Assembly (NCBI GenBank): GCA_963575745.1
Contig: CAUYUJ010021174.1
Coordinates: forward strand, 1-64,000
DNA: 64,000 nucleotides
Direction: 5' to 3'
DNA from: Prorocentrum cordatum
Lineage: Eukaryota; Sar; Dinophyceae; Prorocentrales; Prorocentraceae
A model generated the notes under the pieces. The model was given only the letters and a program-made list of their open reading frames with translations, was not told the origin of the DNA and did not search any database. Made by a program: the position numbers and the translations under genes. Shown here piece after piece: positions 1 to 7,575 of the stretch (positions within the stretch are counted from its first letter, which is position 1; each line of letters opens with the position of its first letter).

Positions 1-1061
1 TCCACAGTCGTCGTTACCGTCTTCCACTTTCTTCGGAACTTTCTTCGGTTTGATGCCGGCTTCTTTGTCAGCTTTCTGCTTTTCTTTCTGTTTATCCTGG
101 CATCAGTGGGCAACGCAGTTTCCGCGGAGAGATCCGCTGCGGAGGAATCCGCTGTAAAATCAGGAAATGGCGGAATTTCAGGAAGGTCGTTGGTGGGTCG
201 CGTTTGGCAACGCTCAATCGAAGGGGGAGGAGATCGATCGTCATCGACGATCTTCACACGCTTTGGGCGTGGCCTTCGCGACTCACCATTGCCATGAAGA
301 ACTGGAGCCGGAGGCTCCCAGTATAGCCGAGTACTGATGTTTGTAACTCCATCAGGTAATGGAGCTACATAGTTGTACCCAGTTGGCTGATCCTGGATTC
401 TAATGTCTTGAACGATCTTGTTCGTGTCCAGGTCGGTCGTGACCCTACGAACCACATGGTCCCATTGAGGGCCCTTCTGTGGACATTGAACGTAGTGTCT
501 GACCTTTTTGTCACCGCGTGTACACACACTGAGGTGTACCGCACTCCGCTCATTCCTGATCATGTTGGCTTTATCGAGTTGATCAAGGAAGCGTGCAATA
601 ATAATAGCCAAAGTTTTATACCGAAACTCGGCATGTTGTTGATCTTGGCCATACCAATCCAAATCATGGTCCTTGTGTGATCCACAAGTACATCTCCATA
701 AGTTAACCGGTATATGAGGACAAGATGTAGCAACTTGTATATAAGAACCACTGGGATATTTACTGGATCGGTCGAACTTAATGCCGAAATGACAGAGTCT
801 GATTCGTATAACGCTTAGCTTCAAATCTTCGATAACATCTTTGATCGAACCCTGTTTCCAGAAATACCCGGGTGGCCCCAGGATAACTATCTGCATCCTC
901 AGAGCACGCGCTTTGATCAGGAGATTTTGTATACGTTGATAGTGTGGTCCCGCCCTCTTTCCTGGAGTACGCACGTACCAATCAGAGGGTGTGGCCACCC
1001 ACAACATATTGTAGTCTCCTGCCAACAAATTTCCCAAATACTGTGTCCCAGTTGAAGTCAT
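1..1061 (-). CDS. Retroelement ORF E: conserved-looking domain of unknown function, open at left edge
   Basis: Reading from ATG at 1061-1059 the frame stays open to base 1 (353 codons), so the protein is cut by the window edge. Residues 1-165 form one compact region: LWVATPSDWYVR near 20-31, a GPPG turn at 62-65 after a hydrophobic strand (MQIVILG), RLCHFG at 88-93, PSGSYIQVAT at 103-112, then a C-x-C pair at 124 and 126. From memory, similar segments occur between protease and integrase in dinoflagellate copia-type polyproteins; their function is not known to me. The C-terminal third is basic (RRKFRRKW) and contains two ADSSA/ADLSA pieces derived from micro-palindromes. The frame is open upstream to 1112. 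The start overlaps the previous ORF's stop as TAATG. The GPP turn could hint at a Rossmann-like fold, but that is speculation. Confidence 0.7.
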   Translation of the reverse strand, partial: MTSTGTQYLGNLLAGDYNMLWVATPSDWYVRTPGKRAGPHYQRIQNLLIKARALRMQIVILGPPGYFWKQGSIKDVIEDLKLSVIRIRLCHFGIKFDRSSKYPSGSYIQVATSCPHIPVNLWRCTCGSHKDHDLDWYGQDQQHAEFRYKTLAIIIARFLDQLDKANMIRNERSAVHLSVCTRGDKKVRHYVQCPQKGPQWDHVVRRVTTDLDTNKIVQDIRIQDQPTGYNYVAPLPDGVTNISTRLYWEPPAPVLHGNGESRRPRPKRVKIVDDDRSPPPSIERCQTRPTNDLPEIPPFPDFTADSSAADLSAETALPTDARINRKKSRKLTKKPASNRRKFRRKWKTVTTTV

Positions 1062-1627
1062 TACCTCATTATGGGTAATCCGGTCGCATATATATATCCA
1101 CGGGATCGGAGTTCAGCGCAAGCTGTACGAATATCTTCGATGACGAGGCATTTTGAATGGTATTTTTCTTCTCGGGCCTCAGCGCGGCCAACGTATGTCG
1201 CGAGGAGGCCGGTATTCGGCTTCTCTTCGCAAGCGAGCGCCGCCGGCGCGCCCGCCTGCCCCCGTCAGAGGGGCATGCTGTTAGCGGATGACTCCGCAGG
1301 CGTCACTGGTGCGGCTGCGCTCATGATCTCCACGCGGGTTGGCCCCGCAAGGTCCGTCGAACCTCCGCCCGTGCAGCTTTGTGGTGGTGGCGGTGTCGCG
1401 GGTGGCCCCGCTTGGTTCTCAGGCGACCAATTATTCACCGCCTCCTGGACTGCCCAGAAAATCTTAGACTTCAGGGCATCCTTCATGTGTGGCCAGGTCC
1501 CTTCAGGACACTGTTGGCCTTTCCACCAGCTGTCGAGCGTCCTGTCTACGATCGCACGGGTCGTGTCCTTCAGGAGCTGCTTGTCGAGATACGGCTCGAC
1601 AATGAACGTATCAGTCGTAACGGTCAT
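1061..1627 (-). CDS. Retroelement ORF D: short ORF with in-frame TGA
   Basis: ATG at 1627-1625 overlaps the TGA of the preceding ORF (ATGA). The frame runs 120 codons to TGA at 1267-1265, resumes in the same frame, and ends at TAA 1063-1061. The first half (DTFIVEPYLDKQLLKDTTRAIV, WWKGQQCPEGTWPHMKDAL) looks like a folded helical segment. It is followed by a Pro/Ala-rich stretch carrying AGPPA and AESSA micro-palindromes. The part after the TGA (LLATYVGRAEAREEKYHS..VIEDIRTACAELRSRGY) also looks coding. I do not recognise a family. Either the TGA is read through or this copy is decaying. Confidence 0.5.
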
Positions 1628-4184
1628 GGACTGTCCATCGCGGGTTGCCCCGCTGTTACCCCAGCGGGTGACCCCGCACCTACACCGGCGGGTGGCCCCG
1701 CATTGACGGAGTCCTCGTCGTTCTCCGTCTCGGTGTAGCCGTCATGACTACTGCGGATTGTGTAGGTGTTGGTGACCGTCTGGCTTTTAGCCCCGTCATA
1801 CAATCCGCAGGGAATGGCTAGGTGTCCTGAGGGGGTCTTCTTTGCCCTCAGGACCTTGGCGCCCGTCCCCAGCTTAAGAGTATACTCTCCGCTGGGAAAG
1901 ATAACCTTCTGGAAGCCTGGCTTTAGCACGATAATTGTGTCACGTGCTTCCATGGCACTCAGGCCCCAGATGGCTGGGAGGTTTGCACCTGAGCCCTCTG
2001 CGATGTTGGAAGCATACTCCTCGATGCGGGGGCTTGCCTCATTGGCGTATTGCACCCCGATCTTGTAGTTGCCCATTTTCCGACAGATCGCAGCACCCTC
2101 ACCGACACCGTTGATGTAGAGGGTTTTGCTCAGTGTGCATATGGCCGGTCTGTGTTTGTACCTGGCCATAACCTCCTGGAAGGTTCGTGCTGTATTAGCT
2201 CCGATGATGTTCACGTTGGAGCCAATGTCTAGCATGAACGATATGCAGGGCATTCCGTCTTCGTCGGGGAAGAATGTCCCTGTCCGCGCCGCCAGAGCCA
2301 TCGTACCATGGTCATCAGAATGGTACGTAATCTGTGAACCGAGCGTGCCTTTCAGTAGGCGTTGTTCCAGCACCCACTGGCTCATTGTTAGCTCGGTGCA
2401 CCATATTTGCTCATATTGGCGGCGCTCCTCCACGGTGATTGGTTCCTGTACAAGGACCCAGTAATTCGCGGAGAGTGTGGAGGTCCACTCACCTCCTGGC
2501 GGAAGCGTATCCGTGATGTCACGTGTGTAAGTCAGCCCTTCCGTGTTGATCATGAAGGTATTGTGGAATTGGGCTGCTTCAGCGCTTTCCGCACTGGCCC
2601 GGCTCCTAGCACTCGCCGGGCTCTCTACACGTGAGGTTCTGGATACACCTCCGCTCCTGCCGCTCCGCCTGATATTGGCCTCCATTGCTCTCAGGAATCC
2701 TGGATTCGGAGGCCCCGTTGCGGGTGACCCCGCTTTGGCGGCGGGAGCCGCTTCGGCGGGTGGCCCCGCTGCTGGGGGCCCCTGTGCTCGAAGCGTAGGC
2801 AGGATTGGCATCTGGATGCCTTGCTCTGGCGCTGGCCATGGGTGTGTCTGTGCAGCTGGGGCACGTGCGGATGTCTCCGCCGAGGCGGCTCGAGCCTCTA
2901 GTGCCTCCACTGCTTCCCGCAGCCGGCGCAGTTCCCGAGCATCCACCACATACCTTTCCTGCTGGCGCGCCTGTTCTGACTCAGCGTCGCGCTGTCCAGC
3001 ATACGGAAAGTGTGCTGTGATTATGCCCGGCCCACGACATACAGCGCAAGGTGCCTCGTTTGGCGTACCTGGCCGCTGATTGCGGACGTGCTGCTGTGCA
3101 ACACGATCCCAGCATATATCGTGGAAGAAATGTCCACATGCCAGTCTCCACACCGTGGTGCCCATCTCGTAGGGGTCCATACAGATCGGGCACTGTGTGA
3201 ATTTGTAATCTGAAATGACTGGCGTGGGCACGTCGGGGCGAGTCCGAGCCTGACGCTCGAAAGTAGTTTCGCCCTCCCGATATGGCGTCGGTGGTGGCAG
3301 TCTGTCTAACTGTTCAGCGGGTGGCCCCGCACCTGCGGGTGTCCCCGCTTGGTTCTCACGCTCGATCCTTCTCTGGATCGCGCGCTGTTGGCGCAGCCTA
3401 GCGTTGTCCCGAACCTGCTGCCTAGATGCCAGTATCGCTTGCTGCGTGTTGTGCACGTCGCGAATGTAGTCTGGCACGCTGCCCAGAGCGGCTGGCACCG
3501 CGAGACCAGCTGGCTGAACTACGGTCTCGGGGTCCGTCGGCGTGGGCATGTAGGCGTAGTGCGGCATAGACTGCGTGTCGACTGCTCGTGTAAACTGCAA
3601 ACGGTACATCTCATTGGCCAGATTCCGAGTGTACTCGTTCGCAGGTGGCCCCGCAATCATAGGAGTGTTATTCATCTGCGCGTAGTACTCCGGGTACATC
3701 GGCGCATCCATGGCCGGTGCCTCTGCTGGTCCATGATTGTCCCATCCATATATTGGGTGTGATGCTATTCCTGGAATAAACACCTGTCGATATGGATTCG
3801 TGGGATCTGCATTCGGAGCATCATCGGAGGTCCAGCTCCAGAGAGGCCGAAAGTTGCCATGATTCGTAACATCTATGTTGCGGTTCCGCAACAGGCTGGG
3901 CACTCTATCGGCTTGTTGCTGTAAAAAGGTAGCCTGTGCTCTCAAGGTGGCCGCCCGACGTTCGTAGTCTGAGCCCTGCTGACCATCAGCGGGTGGCCCC
4001 GCATGTGCGGATGACTCCGCAGGCGTTCGCTCGGCGGGTGACCCCGCAGCCACTCCTCCTTCACTACCCCTCGGAGTGCCGAAGGGAGTGGTCGCCTGGA
4101 GTGCCGCTGCGAAAAAAAAACGAAAAAAAAATAAACAAAAAAAGAAAAAAACACAAAATAAAGAAAAAAAAAAAAAAAGAAAAA

Positions 4185-4239
<55 letters not shown>

Positions 4240-5895
4240 AAAAAACAAAAAAAAAAAAAAACAAAAACAAAAAAAAAAACAATAAAAAACAAAAGAAAAA
4301 AAAAAAAGAAAAAAAAAAAAAAAAAAGATAAAAAAAAAAAAAAGAAAAAAAAAAAAAAAATAAAAAATAAAATCGTCAGATTCCCAGCGATCGCCTGGAT
4401 CGCTGCGACAAGCGTTTTCGCTCGTTTCGGACGGCGGAGTCCGATACGGCGAGCCACCATCTGATCCGCTCATGGGGACAAACCTCGCGCCTCCAGCTTG
4501 CTGCGGAGGGCGTTGTGGGTGTGTCCCTAGGATGCCGGGTGGCCCCGCAGGAGGGCGCAGGTTCCTCTGCTGTGCATCTTGGATACCTGCGTGCACCGCC
4601 CACGGGTCAGCTCGGTATAGCTGATCGGTCAGTCCAGAGACGTCAGCTGATGTCAAATGGCTGTTGAGAGCGTGGACCCAAGACTGCTGGTCCGGCCGCC
4701 ACGGAGATGCTACCGTCGCCACCGGTGTGACTACTTGCTGCCATGAACCGTCCGAGGTGTCTACGGCGGGTGTCCCCGCTCCTGCGGGTGGCCCCGCCTC
4801 AGGCATGACCTCGTTCTCCTGGGCATTCATCATGAGGACTGTCTGTGTCTCGAACGGTCGTGGAGCAACATCTTGCTCGGTCATGACCAAATTGAATGGA
4901 CGACCGTCCGTCTTAGCCCAGCCCTTGAGGTACATGGCGTGGTCTTCCATTACCGCCACAGTTCTGTCACACATTTTTAGTGGCAGATAGTCATCAGTGC
5001 GAATCCTGTCCGCGGGTTGGCCCCGCCTCCGCGTCTTGTCATAAAACAGCGGATTGGTCCAGGCTTCGCCGACCCGATATTTCGCAATGCTCACTATCTG
5101 GAGGATATGATCGGGCGGTATACGCCCGTCGTGGCCCCGGGTCATGACTATGTCATTTGCTGATCTCCATAGAGAGAAGCCACTGGACAGCATCTTGTTG
5201 ATGCTGCAGAATATGAGCACCTCCGAGTCAGGACGGATGCCCGATTGAATCCTCGGGTCGCCCGGGAGGTAGGGGCAGCCATGCACAAATTGGCGCCCCC
5301 CTTTCCTCTTCGGGTTGTCCTGTGCGAGGCATGACAGGCCATTAGCAAGAATGTCCTTGACATACTCCCACTGCGTCCCGTGGATGAAATATACTGGGTC
5401 GTCTGGTTCTTTCATCCATGTTGTGATCGGCTTGAACAACGACTCGGGACAGTGGACGCCCGGACTGCTGTGGCCATTCGTAGCTCTGATGAAGTACTGT
5501 GGCCTGCGGTTCGTTGGTTGAAACCTTTTCGGCAGCAGCAGGCTATCATCAACGCACTTCATCTGGAGCCTGCCCTTCTGCATGCCGTGATGGTCAATTA
5601 TCTCACAGCAGTTTAGCAGCACCCAGTACACGAATGACGAGTGGGGCCTGCCCTTGATCAGCACTTCGTGCATGTCACGATAGTGTTTATACTGATCATT
5701 TTCCTTCCAGTTTGTCAGCAGATCGTCGATGACAACCCAGCCGTCGTACGGATCGAAAGTGCTGACCTTCTCGAAGTATCGAGTGTGTTTGTCCTTATAA
5801 TATGGACTGTGGCGCAGAGCCGTCGAAAACCAGATCGATATCTTGGTCATCTGCTCCTTACTCGGCAGGGTCGGATCAGCGCCATTCTGTTGCAT
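1624..5895 (-). CDS. Retroelement ORF C: Tpt1/KptA-like domain, RING-H2 finger and aspartic protease
   Basis: A 1423-codon polyprotein. Residues 17-270 match the Tpt1/KptA RNA 2'-phosphotransferase family, which uses NAD+ to remove the 2'-phosphate left at RNA ligation junctions. All four catalytic positions known for the family are present: R28-H29 (ALRHS), R137 (FIRATNGHS) and R244 (LWRSANDIV), plus the HGT at 172-174 and GL at 186-187. Residues 902-953 are a RING-H2 finger (C902, C905, C920, H922, H925, C928, C950, C953), followed by a coiled coil near 986-1011. Residues 1215-1370 are a retropepsin-like protease: FMLDIGSNVNIIG at 1218-1230 and the C-terminal hallmark LPAIWGLSAM..PSGHLAIP. 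The linker carries many AG(P/S/T)PA units. Residues 509-595 are encoded by an almost pure T tract (poly-Phe), possibly an intron. The family usually has Thr or Ser where this protease has Ile (D-I-G). No RT or integrase lies in this ORF. Confidence 0.85.
1785..2260 (-). other. Retropepsin-like aspartic protease domain within ORF C
   Basis: The active-site loop MLDIGSNVNIIG has the catalytic Asp encoded at 2229-2227. Downstream GVGEGA, LPAIWGLSAMEARDTI and KTPSGHLAIPC follow the order I know from dinoflagellate copia-type proteases. Ile replaces the usual Thr/Ser after the Asp; from memory DIGS variants are common in such elements. Confidence 0.7.
3037..3192 (-). other. RING-H2 zinc finger within ORF C
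   Basis: The pattern C-x2-C-x14-C-x-H-x2-H-x2-C-x21-C-x2-C (CPIC..ACGHFFHDIC..CAVC) fits a C3H2C3 RING-H2 domain, typical of E3 ubiquitin ligases. It sits about 270 residues before the protease in the same polyprotein. Confidence 0.85.
4113..4371. repeat. A-rich tract (T-rich on the coding strand) inside ORF C
   Basis: About 260 bp of near-uninterrupted A with scattered G, C and T on the plus strand. On the coding strand it reads as poly-Phe and keeps the ORF open. It ends, on the coding strand, in TTTTTTTTTCGCAG at 4119-4107, which looks like a pyrimidine tract plus 3' splice site. Candidate donors before it are AG|GCGATC and GG|GAATC (GC and GA, both used in dinoflagellates). It could therefore be an intron, a slippage-expanded tract, or an assembly artefact. 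Confidence 0.75.
5086..5847 (-). other. Tpt1/KptA-like RNA 2'-phosphotransferase domain
   Basis: Domain span inside ORF C. The order of motifs matches the family: N-terminal ALRH followed by DGWVVIDDLL, then the central IRATNGHS, VYFIHGT and NGLSCL, then SEVLIFCS and FSLWRSANDIVMTRG, corresponding to the RNA lobe and the ADP-ribosyltransferase lobe. The Arg-His-Arg-Arg set needed for catalysis is intact, so the domain may be active. It is longer than free-standing Tpt1 because of insertions near residues 61-130 and 191-222. Confidence 0.85.
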
Positions 5896-5913
5896 GACCT
5901 TCAGGAGCGATTC

Positions 5914-7557
5914 TCAATGCTGCGCAACACGTAGTGGCGGCCTGTCTCGCAGCATGTTTCCCACCTTCTGTTGTTCGCGCTCCCAGTCGTTGTGACACTT
6001 GAAATTACGACGAACCGGACAATTAATGACTTCATATCGGTCCGTGTCGTCTGGAGTGACTCGTGGGTTGATGGGCTGCCTCGGGCCTTTGTCTACAATG
6101 CCTTGCCAATACAACTTGCATGCCAAAGGAATGACCCTCAGAACAGACATTATTGGCTGCCATGGTGCGGGTGGCCCCGCTAATGCAGCCGGCGGCGCCT
6201 TGACGGGTGGCCCCGCTAATGCAGCTGGCGCCGCTTTAACGGGTGGCCCTGCAGAACCTGCGGCTGACGAGGCAGCTCCTGCAGATGACTCCGCGCCAGG
6301 GTTCTGGCGACCTTTGTCAGCAGCTGCATCATCAGTCAGTTTCTGTTGGTCGCCAAACTCTTTGAGGACTCTGAAGCGTTCTTCTCTGGAGAGAGTGCCT
6401 TCTGCGGGTGTCCCTGCTGTTACGGCTGGCGCCGCTTTAGCGGGTGGCCCCGCAGAGCCCTTGTCCTCCTTAGCCTTGGCGGCCGCTTCTGCCCGCGCCG
6501 ACCTCATCCCAGCTTCGGGCTTCGGTTGCGCTTTCATTCGTGCCGAACCTGGTCGTGGTGCAAGGCGTGGCTGATGCAGTGTTGGAGTCCAGTCACCTCG
6601 GAACGCTGCCTTAGGCTTGTCGCGAGCTTCGTCCTTGACATCGCCTTGGGTCACTGGAGGCATCGGAGTCGATGGTCCAGCAAAGACCTTCTTCCTCTCT
6701 GTCACGGATAGACCAGGAGGATCTGCCGGCTCAGGGTCGTCCATCTTGGCGATCGCTCTGACCTTCGCCCGTCCCTGCGTGTCTTCGGGGCTCTTGGACG
6801 AGAGCCTTTTCGCCGGAGTCGGTGACGACGAGGAGTCGGCTCTAGGTCTCGGAGGTGGCCTGCTGCTCTTGCCTGGTCGTGGACCAGGAGGGTCTCTAGG
6901 AGGGCCTTCTGGCTGGCCATGATCATGGGTAACCTGCCTCATCTGGTCGATGTCGGCAACACCCTTTATGGCCAGCTTGTATTTGCCATTCTCATGGCGG
7001 TAGAGTACCCTCGTGATGAGCCACTTCTGCGCCGAAGAGCTGAAGTACCAGCAGGCGCTTCCGTCAGGAAATGGATTCTCTGAACCGTCTTCCGCCGCCC
7101 ATTCTTCATTTAGCTCAGTGCGGTCAGTGCCGGCGGCGGACCCGGCAGCAGAGGCAACGTCTATCCACTCGTCCGCAGATCCAGCGGCTGGTGCTGCTTC
7201 TGCGGGTGACCCCGCTTCCTTGCTGGATTCTGCGGGTGACCCCGCTTCCTTACTGGATTCTGCGGGTGACCCCGCTTCCTTACTGGATTCTGCGGGTGAC
7301 CCCGCTTCCTTTTGGAATCGGCGGTTCCATTCCTTGAGGCGGTGGTCATTGGGAAGCTTTGCCCAATTTTCCTTGACGGTGTTGGCCACCTCTTCGGTCA
7401 TAGGGACGCGATCGGCCTCTGTGATGCGCTTTCCTCCTCCAGGAACCTCTTTGTTCGGATCATGGACGTTACCCGCTTCGTCTCCATGAGACCAATTCCA
7501 CGGGGTTTCTCCATGGTGAGGGCTCCTGGAGGGGCGGTCCATCGGACACCTGCGCAT
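5914..7557 (-). CDS. Retroelement ORF B: low-complexity linker protein
   Basis: 547 codons in the same frame as the ORFs on both sides. ATG lies exactly 18 nt after the TGA closing ORF A, and its own TGA lies exactly 18 nt before the ATG of ORF C. Composition is Pro/Ala/Lys/Glu-rich with many AGPPA and AGSPA units and four tandem KEAGSPAESS repeats (30 bp units, 7199-7318). One segment, WYFSSSAQKWLITRVLYRHENGKYKL near residues 168-195, looks folded; I do not recognise it. Most likely a spacer of a continuous Gag-Pol precursor, if the TGA codons are recoded. Confidence 0.6.
   Translation of the reverse strand: MRRCPMDRPSRSPHHGETPWNWSHGDEAGNVHDPNKEVPGGGKRITEADRVPMTEEVANTVKENWAKLPNDHRLKEWNRRFQKEAGSPAESSKEAGSPAESSKEAGSPAESSKEAGSPAEAAPAAGSADEWIDVASAAGSAAGTDRTELNEEWAAEDGSENPFPDGSACWYFSSSAQKWLITRVLYRHENGKYKLAIKGVADIDQMRQVTHDHGQPEGPPRDPPGPRPGKSSRPPPRPRADSSSSPTPAKRLSSKSPEDTQGRAKVRAIAKMDDPEPADPPGLSVTERKKVFAGPSTPMPPVTQGDVKDEARDKPKAAFRGDWTPTLHQPRLAPRPGSARMKAQPKPEAGMRSARAEAAAKAKEDKGSAGPPAKAAPAVTAGTPAEGTLSREERFRVLKEFGDQQKLTDDAAADKGRQNPGAESSAGAASSAAGSAGPPVKAAPAALAGPPVKAPPAALAGPPAPWQPIMSVLRVIPLACKLYWQGIVDKGPRQPINPRVTPDDTDRYEVINCPVRRNFKCHNDWEREQQKVGNMLRDRPPLRVAQH
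7199..7318. repeat. 30 bp tandem repeat, four units
   Basis: Four direct copies of a 30 bp unit containing TGCGGGTGACCCCGCTTCCT, each carrying one GCGGG-N4-CCCGC palindrome. They encode KEAGSPAESS on the minus strand. Confidence 0.9.
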
Positions 7558-7575
7558 GTGGCCTTTGAAGGGCTC

